Assembly (NCBI RefSeq): GCF_008039615.1
Contig: NZ_VDUZ01000030.1
Span: 47,002-111,001 of the forward strand
Length of the DNA: 64,000 nucleotides
Source of the DNA: Vineibacter terrae
Lineage (GTDB): Bacteria > Pseudomonadota > Alphaproteobacteria > Reyranellales > Reyranellaceae
Direction: 5' to 3'
The translations under genes and the position numbers were made by a program. Below, piece after piece: positions 55,028 through 63,955 of this stretch; position 1 is the stretch's first letter; every line of letters starts with the position of its first letter. The notes under the pieces are model-generated. The model had not been told where the DNA came from. It ran no database searches and saw nothing but the letters and a program-made list of their open reading frames with translations.

Positions 55028-56626
55028 TCAGGGCCGCCAGCGATAGGTCCAGGTCTCCGTCAGCGCCTCGTCGTAGAGCCGCAGGAAGGCGCGCATCTCG
55101 ATCGGCTTCTTGCCGTCAGGCTCGATGTCGGCGACCAGCCGCCACGCCTTGCCCGGGATGATCGGCTGCAGCTGGGCGTCGAGCAGCTTGCCTACCGTGA
55201 CGCTGACCTGGGCGCTGACGGGATGCTCGGGCCGCAGGTTCTCGAGCTCGCCACCTGCGAAATCGACCACCACCCGTCGTGCCGTCTTGGACGGCTTGCC
55301 GGTGCCGAACAGGTCGGACACGCCGACGCGGGTCGCGATCGCGCGGCCGCCGGGCGGAAAGCGCGCCGCCTCGGCAAAGCTGTGCAGGCGGTACTTCAGC
55401 TCCAGCCGCTGTCCGGCCTTCACCGGCTCGCGGCCGACCCAGAATGCCACGACGTTGTCATGGATCTCCGAATCGGCAGGGATCTCGATCAGCCTGACCT
55501 CGCCCTCGCCCCAGTCGCCCACCGGCTCGACCCAGAGGCTGGGCCGACGATGATAGAGCGCCTGCAGGTCCTGATAGTGATCGAACGTGCGGTCACGCTG
55601 GATCAGCCCGAAGCCGCGCGGGTTCTTGTCGCCGAAGCTGGCGATGTCGAGATCGGCCGAGTTGCTCAGCGGCCGCCACAGCCACTCGCGCTGGCCGGTC
55701 TCGATCAGCAGCCCGTCCGAGTCGTGCACCTCCGGGCGGAAGTCGCCGGGCCGCCGCCGGTCGCTGTTCTTGCCGGCGAGGAACATGCTGGTCAGCGGCG
55801 CGACGCCCAGCAGGCCCACGCCATGGCGCGTGAACAGGGTCGCCGTGACCTCCAGGCGCGTCTCCGTGCCCGGCCGCAGCGTGAACTTGTAGGCGCCGGC
55901 CAGCGCCGGGCTGTCGAGCAGCGCGTGGAACGTGATCTCGCGCGCTTCGGGCGCCGGCGTCTCCAGCCAGAAGGCGCGGAAGGCAGGGAACTCCTCCTGG
56001 CGCTGCAGGCCGGTGTCGATCGCAAGGCCGCGCGCCGAGATGCCGTAGACCTGGTTGCGCCCCAGCAGGCGGAAGTAGCTGGCGCCGATGAAGGCGGCGA
56101 TCTCATCCACGGGCTCAGGCCCGTGCAAGGGATAGTGCAGGCGGAAGCCGGCCAGCGGCACCTGCTCGGGCGGCGGCTCCTTCAGCTTGACGTCGTTCCA
56201 ATTGAACAGGTCGCGGCTGGCGACGAACGGATTGGCGACGCCGTCGGTGACGATGTTGATGGCCACCGGCGTGCTGTAGATGAAGCCCGCAGCGAAGAAC
56301 TGCGCACGGAAGAACGCCTTGCGGTCGCTCCACAGCGACGCCGCCGGCCGGAAGCGGATCTGCTGGTAGCGGTCGTAGGTGAGGTCGCGCCACTCGGCCG
56401 GCAGGGCGGCCGGCGCCGGCGCCTGGTACGGCGCCATGGCCAGGCGCCGCGCTTCCTCGATGACGACGTCGTAGTCGAACGCCGCCGGCGGCGGGGCCGG
56501 GATCTGGCCGGCCGGCGCCGGCAGCTGCGCCCTGGCGGCGGCAGCCGGGCCCAAAGCGGCAGCGACCAGCGCCCCGATCGTCAGGTCACGCCGCGTGCAT
56601 CTTCCCATGGCCTGGCTATTCCCCAT
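55028..56626 (-). CDS. opgG: Periplasmic glucan biosynthesis protein OpgG/OpgD
   Basis: About 532 residues. A twin-arginine leader (CTRRDLTIGALVAAALG) directs the folded protein to the periplasm, as in OpgD. The MdoG domain is full length: LTYDRYQQIRFRPAASLW early, then VAFWVGREPVKAGQRLELKYRLH. It shapes or branches the glucan backbone made by OpgH. Starts are ambiguous: ATG 56626 and 56608 precede the leader; a frame from 56710 adds unlikely residues. It is directly coupled to opgH. Confidence 0.92.
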   Translation of the reverse strand: MGNSQAMGRCTRRDLTIGALVAAALGPAAAARAQLPAPAGQIPAPPPAAFDYDVVIEEARRLAMAPYQAPAPAALPAEWRDLTYDRYQQIRFRPAASLWSDRKAFFRAQFFAAGFIYSTPVAINIVTDGVANPFVASRDLFNWNDVKLKEPPPEQVPLAGFRLHYPLHGPEPVDEIAAFIGASYFRLLGRNQVYGISARGLAIDTGLQRQEEFPAFRAFWLETPAPEAREITFHALLDSPALAGAYKFTLRPGTETRLEVTATLFTRHGVGLLGVAPLTSMFLAGKNSDRRRPGDFRPEVHDSDGLLIETGQREWLWRPLSNSADLDIASFGDKNPRGFGLIQRDRTFDHYQDLQALYHRRPSLWVEPVGDWGEGEVRLIEIPADSEIHDNVVAFWVGREPVKAGQRLELKYRLHSFAEAARFPPGGRAIATRVGVSDLFGTGKPSKTARRVVVDFAGGELENLRPEHPVSAQVSVTVGKLLDAQLQPIIPGKAWRLVADIEPDGKKPIEMRAFLRLYDEALTETWTYRWRP

Positions 56627-56799
56627 CGGGCGACTCTCGTCAGCAACGCTGGGCCGCAAGGCAGGTTGCATCCGTGCAGGATCACGCAGGCTCATTTCGG
56701 GTACGCTCACGCTGATGGTCGTCGACCATGTGAGCGGTAGAGCGGCTTTGGGACCGCAATGCGGCGCAATCGCGGGGGTCGTGAGGCGATTGCCGAGCC

Positions 56800-57249
56800 T
56801 CAGCGGGCGCGTGTCAGCGTCGCATTGCGACGACAGGGACCCTCGGTCTCGCGGATCTGCATCGTGGCGCCATCGACGCGGCCGCTCCAGCGCGACCGCT
56901 GACGGTCGCGTTCACGCATCGAGCGCAGCCCGATGATGCTGACCGCGCCGCTGCCGTCGGCACGGCCGTTGAGCTGCCACAGCGCCGGCGGCGTCGGCAG
57001 CTGCTCGCCCCGCTTGCCCAGCACGCGCGGCGGGCCGGTGTCGGGCTCGCTGGCGGTTCCATCCAGCAGGCCGCTCTCGACGGTGATGCGCACGTCGAGC
57101 GGCGCGCAGCTGCCGCCGCCTTCGGCGCGGCCGACCCAGCTGCCGTCGGCGGCGATGGGCGGTGGCGCCGGCTGCGCCGCAGCCGAACCCACCATCATGA
57201 GCAGCATGCCCAGGGGCAGAAGAGCGCTCGTTGCTCCACGAAGTATCAT
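56800..57249 (-). CDS. Small secreted protein of unknown function
   Basis: 149 residues, with a signal peptide (LLPLGMLLMMVGSAAAQ) and a short mature domain with two cysteines (GGSCAPLDVRITVE and TEGPCRRNATL) that may pair. No family was recognised. It starts four bases after the mutL stop on the same strand, so it is probably co-transcribed with mutL, though no functional link is evident. Periplasmic location is inferred. Confidence 0.72.
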   Translation of the reverse strand: MILRGATSALLPLGMLLMMVGSAAAQPAPPPIAADGSWVGRAEGGGSCAPLDVRITVESGLLDGTASEPDTGPPRVLGKRGEQLPTPPALWQLNGRADGSGAVSIIGLRSMRERDRQRSRWSGRVDGATMQIRETEGPCRRNATLTRAR

Positions 57250-57253
57250 GCCA

Positions 57254-59104
57254 TCACCGTCGACCGAACAGGCGCTCGATGTCAGCGAGCTTGAGCTCGA
57301 CATAGGTCGGGCGGCCATGATTGCATTGGCCTGAATGCGGCGTCGCCTCCATCTGGCGCAGCAGCGCATTCATCTCGTCGACGGAGAGCCGCCGGCCGGC
57401 GCGCACGCTGCCATGGCAGGCCATCGTGCCGCACACGTCCTCCAGCTTCTCCTTCAGCGACAGATGGTCGCCGAACTCGGCCAGCTCGTCGGCGAGGTCG
57501 CGCACCAGGCCCGCGACATCGGTGTCGCCCAGCAGCGCCGGTGTCTCGCGCACCGCCACCGCGCCGGGGCCGAACGGCTCGATCACCATGCCCAGCTCGC
57601 CCAGCTGCCCGGCGCGCGCCAGCAGCCGGCGCGCCGCGTCCTCGCCCAGCTCGACGATCTCGGGAATCAGCAGCATCTGGCGCTTCACGCCCTGCTCGGC
57701 CAGCGCGTCCTTCATGCGCTCGTAGACCAGCCGCTCATGCGCCGCGTGCTGGTCGACGATCACCACCCCGTCCTCGGTCTGGGCCACGATATAGGTCTCG
57801 TGCACCTGGGCCCGCGCCGCGCCCAGCGGATAGCGCCGCGGATCCTCGATCGGCGCCATTTCGGCGCGCGCCGAGACCTGGTCGACGCCGGCCAGCGTCG
57901 CGGCTGCGGCCGGCTGCGGCGCGAAGAAGGCGGCCGCCGCTTCCGCCAGCCCGGCGGATGGCCGCGGTGGCGGATACGATGACGGCCACGCCGCGGCACG
58001 CGGTCCGCCACCGCCGATCGGCAGGCCACCCAGCGGCCGCGCCGCGCCCAGCGCCGCCTGCGCCACGGTCGTGCTGGCGCGGTGGCCGGCCGCGGCCAGC
58101 GCCTGGCGGATCGCGCCCACGATCAGGCCGCGCACGATGCCGGCATCGCGGAAGCGCACCTCCGTCTTGGCGGGATGCACATTGACGTCGACCATGCCGC
58201 GCGGCGCGTCGAGGAACAGCGCCACCAGCGGATGGCGGTCGCGCGCCAGGAAATCCTGATAGGCGCCGCGCACCGCGCCCACCAGCAGCTTGTCGCGCAC
58301 CGGCCGGCCGTTCACGAACAGGTACTGGTGCTGGGCCGTGCCGCGGTTGAACGTGGGCAGGCCGACATGGCCGGTGAGCACGAAGCTCTCGCGCTCGGCA
58401 CGGATGGGCAGGCTGTTCTGCGCGAAGTCGCGGCCCATGATGGCGGCCAGGCGTTCGAGGCGGGCGCCGTCCTCGCCATCCTCCACCAGCGTCGGCGCGA
58501 TGGCGGGGTAGTTGAAGAGCGTGCGGTCCTCATCCTCCAGCGCGAAGGCGACCTGCGGATGCGCCATCGCCAGGCGCTTGATGGTGTCGGCGACCTGCGC
58601 CTGCTCGGTGCGCGGCTCCTTGAGGAACTTCAGCCGCGCGGGCACCGCGTAGAAGAGATCGCGCACCTCGACGCGCGTGCCAGGCGGATGCGAGGCCGGC
58701 GCCGGCTGGCCCTTGTTGCCGCCCTCGATGCGCAGGGCCCAGGCGCTGTCGGCGCCCTTGGGCCGCGAGGTCAGCGTGAAGCGGCTGACCGACGCGATCG
58801 ACGGCAGCGCCTCGCCGCGGAATCCCAGCGTGCGGATGTCGAGCAGGTCGTCATCGTCGCCGAGCTTGGAGGTGCAATGCCGGTCGACCGCCAGCTCCAA
58901 CGCATCGGGCGCCATGCCGACGCCGTCGTCGGTGACGGTGATCAGGCTGCGGCCGCCTTCGACCAGGCTCACCGCGACGCGCGTGGCGCCGGCGTCGATG
59001 GCGTTCTCCACGAGCTCCTTCACGGCCGACGACGGCCGCTCCACCACCTCGCCCGCAGCGATGCGGTTCACCAGCGTCGGCGACAGGCGGCGGATGGTGG
59101 TCAT
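57254..59104 (-). CDS. mutL: DNA mismatch repair protein MutL (endonuclease type)
   Basis: 616 residues. The GHKL ATPase domain has [22 protein letters not shown] and [10 protein letters not shown]. The C-terminal dimerisation domain carries [12 protein letters not shown], which fits DQHAx2Ex4E, the endonuclease signature of MutL in bacteria lacking MutH. It links mismatch recognition by MutS to strand incision. The Shine-Dalgarno GGGGAGG, four bases before ATG 59104, lies inside a palindrome that begins a repeat element, which could limit translation. Confidence 0.96.
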   Translation of the reverse strand: MTTIRRLSPTLVNRIAAGEVVERPSSAVKELVENAIDAGATRVAVSLVEGGRSLITVTDDGVGMAPDALELAVDRHCTSKLGDDDDLLDIRTLGFRGEALPSIASVSRFTLTSRPKGADSAWALRIEGGNKGQPAPASHPPGTRVEVRDLFYAVPARLKFLKEPRTEQAQVADTIKRLAMAHPQVAFALEDEDRTLFNYPAIAPTLVEDGEDGARLERLAAIMGRDFAQNSLPIRAERESFVLTGHVGLPTFNRGTAQHQYLFVNGRPVRDKLLVGAVRGAYQDFLARDRHPLVALFLDAPRGMVDVNVHPAKTEVRFRDAGIVRGLIVGAIRQALAAAGHRASTTVAQAALGAARPLGGLPIGGGGPRAAAWPSSYPPPRPSAGLAEAAAAFFAPQPAAAATLAGVDQVSARAEMAPIEDPRRYPLGAARAQVHETYIVAQTEDGVVIVDQHAAHERLVYERMKDALAEQGVKRQMLLIPEIVELGEDAARRLLARAGQLGELGMVIEPFGPGAVAVRETPALLGDTDVAGLVRDLADELAEFGDHLSLKEKLEDVCGTMACHGSVRAGRRLSVDEMNALLRQMEATPHSGQCNHGRPTYVELKLADIERLFGRR

Positions 59105-59108
59105 TTTT

Positions 59109-59229
59109 CCTCCCCACGCAGTGGGGAGGTGCCCCGAAGGGGCGGAGGGGAGCCGACGAGGTCTTTGTAACTGAGACCACGTGAGCTCCCCATCCGCCCT
59201 TCGGGCACCTTCCCCGCAAGCGGGGAAGG
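59109..59229. repeat. 121-bp palindromic element, family R2, copy 1
   Basis: It begins with the hairpin CCTCCCCAC-gca-GTGGGGAGG and ends with CCTTCCCCGC-aa-GCGGGGAAGG; further inner palindromes include a GAGACCACGT arm. A second copy of the same length and high similarity lies inverted at 62591-62711. This copy fills the gap between pgi and mutL and supplies the mutL ribosome-binding site. Confidence 0.85.
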
Positions 59230-59249
59230 GAAGATGTTTGCCAACGGGA

Positions 59250-60551
59250 TCACTTCTGCCCCGCGAGGTACTTGCGGGTCAGCACCTTGCCTTCTTCGAC
59301 GGCCGGCTGATCGAAGGCGTCGACCCGCAGCAGGTCGGCCGCGATGATGGTCTCGAGCATGAAGTGCATCAGCAGCGCGCCCATGACGCGCTCGTCCAGA
59401 TGCTCAATGCGCAGCGTGCGCGTCGGGCGGCCGTTCCTGGCCAGGGTCGCGGCCGTCGCGTTGGCTTCGGCCAGCAGCAGATCACCCAGCGAGCGGTCGG
59501 CGAGATAGGTCAGCGAGTCATCGCCATCCAGCGCCGCGCGCCGGATCTTCGTGCCCTCGCCGGCCGTGTCGCGGATCACCAGCGTGAAGAGCTTGTCGGC
59601 CGGCCCGTCGAGATAGAGCTGCAGCTGGCTGTGCTGGTCCACCGTGCCCATGGCGCGGATCGGTGTCGTGCCGTAGCCGTTCTTGCCCAGGCTCTCGGCC
59701 CAGAGCTGCCGGAACCACAGCCCGAAATATGCCAGCCGGTCGACATAGGGCATCAGCACCGTGGTGCCGGCGCCGCGCTCGCGCCACAGCGCCACCGACA
59801 GCGCCGCGCCTGTCGTCGGCGCGGTCGCCGTTTCTTCGCCGGCGGCCAGCAGCGGATCGAGCACGCTGGCGGCGCCTTCGCGGATCGCGGCCGCATCCAG
59901 GCCTGCGATCATCGCCGGCAGCAGGCCGACCAGCGACAGGACCGAGAAGCGCCCGCCGACACCGGGGTCATGATCGAGGATGGCACCACCGACGCGCTGG
60001 GCGATCTTGCGCAGCGCGTTGTCCTTGGGCTCGGTGATGGTCAGCAGATGATCGGCAACCTTGCCCTTGCCGAGCTTGGCCTCCAGCGCCTCCAGCACGA
60101 CGAAGAGCTGGGTCAGGGTCTCGGCCGTGCCGCCCGACTTGGAGATCGGCACGAAGGCCGTCTTCGCCAGATCCAGCCGCGTCAGCAGCTCGGCGAAAGT
60201 GGCCGGGTCGACATTGTCCATGAACCACAGCTTGGGCGCGCCTTGCGCCGGGCCGAAGCCGATGTCGTTCAGCGCCGCCAGCGTCTGGCCGCCGAGGCTG
60301 GAGCCGCCGGTGCCCAGGATCACCACATGCGCGAACTGTCGCAGCCGCTCGACATGCGGCTTCAGCGCCGCGAGATCGTCTCGCGCCGCCGGCAGACGCA
60401 GCAGCGGCAGCGAGCCATCCTCGTGACGGCTCTTGATGCCGGCCTGCGCCGGCAGCGCCTGCTCAAGCTCGCGCTCGAAGGCACGTTGCGAAAGGCCATT
60501 GCCACCGATGGCCTCGGAGAAGATGTCGTCGATCTGGTGTTGATACAGCAT
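59250..60551 (-). CDS. pgi: Glucose-6-phosphate isomerase
   Basis: 433 residues, the short form. Seen are [18 protein letters not shown], the phosphate-binding [16 protein letters not shown], and the C-terminal [20 protein letters not shown] segment. It interconverts glucose-6-phosphate and fructose-6-phosphate. ATG 60551 ([11 protein letters not shown]) is preferred; a GTG at 60578 adds a nearly identical VLYQHQIRL because of a 27-base tandem duplication. Bacterial forms of about 550 residues are more common, but this length is known. Confidence 0.94.
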   Translation of the reverse strand: MLYQHQIDDIFSEAIGGNGLSQRAFERELEQALPAQAGIKSRHEDGSLPLLRLPAARDDLAALKPHVERLRQFAHVVILGTGGSSLGGQTLAALNDIGFGPAQGAPKLWFMDNVDPATFAELLTRLDLAKTAFVPISKSGGTAETLTQLFVVLEALEAKLGKGKVADHLLTITEPKDNALRKIAQRVGGAILDHDPGVGGRFSVLSLVGLLPAMIAGLDAAAIREGAASVLDPLLAAGEETATAPTTGAALSVALWRERGAGTTVLMPYVDRLAYFGLWFRQLWAESLGKNGYGTTPIRAMGTVDQHSQLQLYLDGPADKLFTLVIRDTAGEGTKIRRAALDGDDSLTYLADRSLGDLLLAEANATAATLARNGRPTRTLRIEHLDERVMGALLMHFMLETIIAADLLRVDAFDQPAVEEGKVLTRKYLAGQK

Positions 60552-60574
60552 GAGTCGAATCTGGTGTTGATACA
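60532..60574. repeat. Direct repeat at the pgi start
   Basis: The 16-base sequence atctggtgttgataca occurs at 60532-60547 and again at 60559-60574, offset by exactly 27 bases (nine codons). In the pgi frame it encodes LYQHQI twice. It is a small in-frame tandem duplication across the initiation region. Confidence 0.8.
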
Positions 60575-60657
60575 ACACAAATATGGTGCGTCTGATCGAG
60601 CGAGACTAGAGGAGCATCGGCAACGGTCAAAGCGCCGCGCCCCAAGCCTGTGGACTT

Positions 60658-61299
60658 TCAAGCGCCCAGCGCGGCGGCCGTCGTCAGGACCACGCCGGCA
60701 GCTTGCATCGCCGCGGCCTGCGCCGCGCGGCTGCCGTCCAGGTCGATGGCGGCGCAGGCGTCCTCGACCACCGCCACCGAGAAGCCGAGGCGCCGCGCGT
60801 CCAGCGCCGAGTAGGCGACGCAGTAGTCGAAAGCGAGCCCGCAGCACACGACACGCGAGACGCCGCGCGACCGCAGCCAGCCGTCCAGCCCGGTGGTGGT
60901 GACGCGGTCGTTCTCGAAGAAGGCCGAGTAGGAATCGACGGTCGGCCGCATGCCCTTGCGCACGATGAGCGCGGCACGGTCGGTCAGCAGCTCCTCATGA
61001 AAGGCGGCGCCTGACGTCCCCTGCACGCAATGGTCGGGCCACAGCGTCTGCGGCCCGTAGGCGACGGTGATGGTCTCGAACGGCGCCCTGCCCTTGTGCA
61101 CCGACGCGAACGAGCCGTGCCGCCGCGGATGCCAGTCCTGCGTTAGCACGACCAGGTCGGCCGCGCCGATGAGCGCGTTGATTGCCGGCAGGATCGCATC
61201 GCCGCCCGGCACCGCCAGCGCGCCGCCGGGGCAGAAATCGTTCTGCACATCGATCACCAGCAGGGCCGATCCCGGCCCGAGTCCCGTCGTGTCGCTCAT
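60658..61299 (-). CDS. pncA: Nicotinamidase/pyrazinamidase
   Basis: 213 residues of the isochorismatase-like hydrolase fold. The catalytic triad is Asp17 (LVIDVQNDF), Lys115 (VRKGMRP) and Cys160 (FDYCVAYSA), with the metal ligands Asp55 and His57 (QDWHP). It converts nicotinamide to nicotinate in NAD salvage. Length and motifs fit PncA rather than isochorismatase. It lies 106 bases upstream of the pgi start, and a long repeat-rich gap precedes it. Confidence 0.92.
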   Translation of the reverse strand: MSDTTGLGPGSALLVIDVQNDFCPGGALAVPGGDAILPAINALIGAADLVVLTQDWHPRRHGSFASVHKGRAPFETITVAYGPQTLWPDHCVQGTSGAAFHEELLTDRAALIVRKGMRPTVDSYSAFFENDRVTTTGLDGWLRSRGVSRVVCCGLAFDYCVAYSALDARRLGFSVAVVEDACAAIDLDGSRAAQAAAMQAAGVVLTTAAALGA

Positions 61300-61316
61300 G
61301 GACTGCTCCTAACAGC

Positions 61317-61489
61317 CCTTCTCCCCGCGAAGGCCAGGGCATTCGCATATGACCTCGCTGTCATCCCGAGCGCCAGCGAGGGATCTCCTGCGGCAAGGCG
61401 CACGGTGCGCAATTCGCGGGAGATCCCTCGCTACGCTCGGGATGACGGTAGGGGCATATGCGAATGCTGCCGCGAAGGCGGGGAGAAGG
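61317..61489. repeat. Nested palindromic element around an 87-bp inverted repeat
   Basis: The outer arms are CCTTCTCCCCGC (61317-61328) and GCGGGGAGAAGG (61478-61489). Inside, CATTCGCATATG (61340-61351) and its exact complement (61455-61466) flank an inner 87-bp inverted repeat (61360-61446) with arms of about 29 bp starting GTCATCCCGAGCG. The interval 61300-61657 contains no gene; it holds this element and the one below. Confidence 0.8.
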
Positions 61490-61625
61490 TGGCGCGAAGC
61501 GCCGGATGAGGGGCTTCGCGGTGCGACTGCAGCACAGGTGCCGATATTCGAATCCATTTTCGAACCGTGCCACGCCCGCAACGGCGAGAAGCCCCTCATC
61601 CGCCCTGCGGGCACCTTCTCCCCGC
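61478..61625. repeat. Inverted repeat with 38-41 bp imperfect arms, overlapping the nested element
   Basis: The left arm 61478-61518 (GCGGGGAGAAGGTG through GATGAGGGGCTT) is mirrored by the right arm 61586-61625 (AAGCCCCTCATCCG through CACCTTCTCCCCGC). It shares its left arm end with the preceding nested element. The architecture of a GC-rich arm, a short hairpin and a second arm resembles family R2, but the arm sequence differs. Confidence 0.75.
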
Positions 61626-61657
61626 CTGCGCGGGGAGAAGGGAAGATTCCGGAGCGA

Positions 61658-62104
61658 TCAGCGCCGCGCACGGAAGAAGCCTCGCAGCAGGTCGGCGGCC
61701 TCGGTCTCGGCAATGCCCGAGTAGACCTCCGGCGCGTGGTGGCATGTGGGCTGGGCGAAGATGCGCGGGCCGTGCTCGACGCCGCCGCCCTTGGGATCGG
61801 CGGCGCCGTAGTACAGGCGCCTGATGCGCGCGAAGGCGATCGCCTGGGCGCACATCGGACAGGGCTCCAGGGTCACGTAGAGATCGCAGTCGACGAGGCG
61901 CGGCGCGCCCAGCTTGGCGGCTGCTTCGCGGATCACCAGCAGCTCGGCATGGGCCGTCGGATCCTTCAGGGCCTCGACGCGGTTGCCGTCGGCCGCCAGC
62001 ACCGCGCCGTCGGGGCCGATGATCACGGCGCCGATCGGCACCTCGTCGCGCGCCGCCGCGGCGCGCGCCTGCGCCAGCGCCAGGGTCATCGGCGACGGCT
62101 TCAT
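61658..62104 (-). CDS. tadA: tRNA adenosine deaminase
   Basis: 148 residues. The zinc-deaminase motif is complete: His52-Ala-Glu54 (TAHAELL) and Pro81-Cys82-x-x-Cys85 (PCPMC). VPIGAVIIGPDGAVLA begins the fold. It converts A34 to inosine in the arginine tRNA anticodon. ATG 62104 lies eight bases after the queF stop, so the two tRNA-modification genes share a transcript. Its 3' end borders a repeat-rich gap. Confidence 0.93.
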   Translation of the reverse strand: MKPSPMTLALAQARAAAARDEVPIGAVIIGPDGAVLAADGNRVEALKDPTAHAELLVIREAAAKLGAPRLVDCDLYVTLEPCPMCAQAIAFARIRRLYYGAADPKGGGVEHGPRIFAQPTCHHAPEVYSGIAETEAADLLRGFFRARR

Positions 62105-62112
62105 CGCCGCGC

Positions 62113-62571
62113 TCAGCCGCGGCCGCGATAGGGCGCGACGCCCTGGTCGGGCAGCCACAGTCCTTTGGGCGGCGCGCCGGTCTGCCAGAACACGTCGATC
62201 GGCATGCCGCCGCGCGGATACCAGTAGCCGCCGATGCGCAACCATCTCGGCTTCAGCGCCGCCACCAGCCGCTTGGCGATCATCAGCGTGCAATCCTCGT
62301 GGAAAGCGCCGTGGTTGCGGAAGCTGGCGAGGAACAGCTTCAGCGACTTGCTCTCGACCAGCTTCGCCGCCGGCGCGTAGTCGATCACCAGATGCGCGAA
62401 ATCCGGCTGGCCGGTCATCGGGCACAGCGAGGTGAACTCGGGCTGCGTGAAGCGCACCAGATAGAGCGTGCGCGGATGCGGGTTGGGCACGCTCTCCAGC
62501 ACCGCCGCGTCGGGTGAGGCCGGCAGGCTGGTGGCGCGGCCGAGCTGCTTGAGGTGCTTGTAGTCGGGCAT
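62113..62571 (-). CDS. queF: preQ0 reductase (NADPH-dependent 7-cyano-7-deazaguanine reductase)
   Basis: 152 residues, the short unimodular QueF. The active-site Cys50 and Asp57 are in [11 protein letters not shown], and [12 protein letters not shown] contains the substrate-binding Glu and His. It reduces preQ0 to preQ1, which Tgt then inserts into tRNA. It lies 15-18 kb from queA, tgt and yhhQ. ATG 62571 is chosen; an ATG at 62589 is also in frame but its region is close to the repeat boundary. Confidence 0.94.
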   Translation of the reverse strand: MPDYKHLKQLGRATSLPASPDAAVLESVPNPHPRTLYLVRFTQPEFTSLCPMTGQPDFAHLVIDYAPAAKLVESKSLKLFLASFRNHGAFHEDCTLMIAKRLVAALKPRWLRIGGYWYPRGGMPIDVFWQTGAPPKGLWLPDQGVAPYRGRG

Positions 62572-62585
62572 CCGACTCGTCCCTG

Positions 62586-63335
62586 TCATGCCTTCCCCGC
62601 CTGCGGGGAAGGTGGCCGAAGGCCGGATGGGAAGCACACGTGGTCCCTGTTACGAAGACCACGTCGGCTCCCCTCCGCCCCTTCGGGGCACCTCCCCACT
62701 TCGTGGGGAGGAACACTCGTCGCGATGCGCGTGACGGCGCCGCCCTGCAGGCGGAAGAACGCATCCTGCGGCTCCTCGAGCGACACGGTCTCGTCGGGCG
62801 CCAAGCGCGCATAGGCGCCACGCAGCAGCCGGCCGATGGCGCCGTGCGAGAAGGCGGCCACGGGCTGGCCGGCCGCCAGCGACAGCAGCGCCTGCAACGC
62901 CGCCCGCGCGCGCGGCGCGGCCATGGCGTAGCTCTCGCCGCCCGGCGGCTGATGCGCCCACTTCAGGTCGTTGCGCTCGGCCAGGGTGCCGGGCCATCGC
63001 CGCTCGATCTCGGCCCGCGTGAGCCCGTCCCAGTCGCCCCAGGTCACCTCGCGCAGCCGGTCGTCGAAACGGCAGCCGGCGGCATCGATGCCGGCTTCGC
63101 CGCAGGCCAGCGCCACCGTCTGGCGCACGCGGCCCAAGGGGCTGGCCACCACCACGACGTCGCCGGCCGCGATGCCGGCCACCTGCAGCTCGGCGCGCAG
63201 CGCGGCGCCCATCGCACGCGCCTGCGCCTGGCCCCGCTCGGTGAGCGGCGAGTCGAGCGCGCCCTGGATGCGCTCGATCGCATTCCATTCTGTGCGGCCG
63301 TGCCGGAAGACATAGATCGGATGCCGATTGCTCAT
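62586..63335 (-). CDS. Histidine phosphatase-family protein with repeat-derived tail
   Basis: 249 residues. The phosphoglycerate-mutase-like core has [16 protein letters not shown] with the catalytic His, and a later conserved His in [11 protein letters not shown]. Related proteins are about 200 residues and end near residue 208. Residues 209-249 (for example [17 protein letters not shown]) are encoded by a 121-bp palindromic element and have no family match. The start overlaps the rsmD stop by four bases. The substrate could be a phosphosugar, phosphonucleotide or alpha-ribazole phosphate. Confidence 0.85.
   Translation of the reverse strand: MSNRHPIYVFRHGRTEWNAIERIQGALDSPLTERGQAQARAMGAALRAELQVAGIAAGDVVVVASPLGRVRQTVALACGEAGIDAAGCRFDDRLREVTWGDWDGLTRAEIERRWPGTLAERNDLKWAHQPPGGESYAMAAPRARAALQALLSLAAGQPVAAFSHGAIGRLLRGAYARLAPDETVSLEEPQDAFFRLQGGAVTRIATSVPPHEVGRCPEGAEGSRRGLRNRDHVCFPSGLRPPSPQAGKA
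62591..62711. repeat. 121-bp palindromic element, family R2, copy 2 (inverted)
   Basis: It begins CCTTCCCCGC-ct-GCGGGGAAGG and ends CCTCCCCACttcGTGGGGAGG, the reverse of the copy at 59109-59229. An inner palindrome ACGTGGTC...GACCACGT is present. It overlaps the 3' end of the phosphatase gene, whose stop lies five bases beyond it, and so is translated in that frame. Confidence 0.85.
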
Positions 63336-63955
63336 GGCGCCGGATCCGACGGCTCGTAGCGCAGGAAGATGATCTTGGCGGCACCGTAGCGGCGCTGGTC
63401 GAATGCCGTGAAGCCGGGCACCGCCTCGAGATCCTCCTTGCCGCCGACCTCGACGACGCATACGGCGCCCGGCGCCAGCCATCCGACGCGCGCCAGAGCC
63501 GCCAGTGCGCGCGGCGCCAGGCCGGAACGATAGGGCGGATCAAGAAACGCCAGCGTGCACGCGCCGTCGCGCGGCGCCGGCTGCGGCTGGGTGGCGTCGG
63601 TGCGCAGCACGCGCGCGCTGGCCGCCTCCTTCAGCGTGCGCAGATTCTCGCCCACCGTGCGCACGGCCTCGGACGAGCTGTCCATGAACGTGACATGCGC
63701 CGCCCCACGCGACAGCGCCTCGATGCCCAGCGCGCCGCAGCCGGCGAAGGCATCGAGCACGCGCGCGCTCGGCAGCGGCGAGGTGCCGTCGCCGTTGAGG
63801 TCGGCATGCATCAGGATGTTGAACAGCGATTCGCGCGCCCGCGACGCCGTCGGCCGCACCTCGACGCCCGGCGGCACCACCAGCGGCCGGCCGCGATGCT
63901 TGCCGGCGCCGATGCGCGGCGCCACCGGCTCCGGCGCACGCTTGGCCCGGCTCAT
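63332..63955 (-). CDS. rsmD: 16S rRNA (guanine966-N2)-methyltransferase
   Basis: 207 residues. The conserved RIGAGKHRGRPL, VRPTASRARESLFNIL and VLDAFAGCGALGIEALSRGA (AdoMet binding), and the catalytic LDPPY identify RsmD. It methylates G966 of 16S rRNA in the 30S subunit. The start overlaps the stop of the gene before it (ATGA), and it overlaps the phosphatase gene by four bases, so all three are probably one operon. Confidence 0.95.
   Translation of the reverse strand: MSRAKRAPEPVAPRIGAGKHRGRPLVVPPGVEVRPTASRARESLFNILMHADLNGDGTSPLPSARVLDAFAGCGALGIEALSRGAAHVTFMDSSSEAVRTVGENLRTLKEAASARVLRTDATQPQPAPRDGACTLAFLDPPYRSGLAPRALAALARVGWLAPGAVCVVEVGGKEDLEAVPGFTAFDQRRYGAAKIIFLRYEPSDPAP

Noticed and set aside
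56627..56799. A gene in the interval upstream of opgG
   Set aside because: No frame with a ribosome-binding site or family resemblance was found; it is probably the opgG leader and the terminator region of the convergently unrelated mutL-side gene.
61359..61365. CTGTCAT heptamer in the pncA-tadA gap as a Pho box
   Set aside because: It is part of the GTCATCCCGAG palindrome and has no second copy at a sensible spacing.
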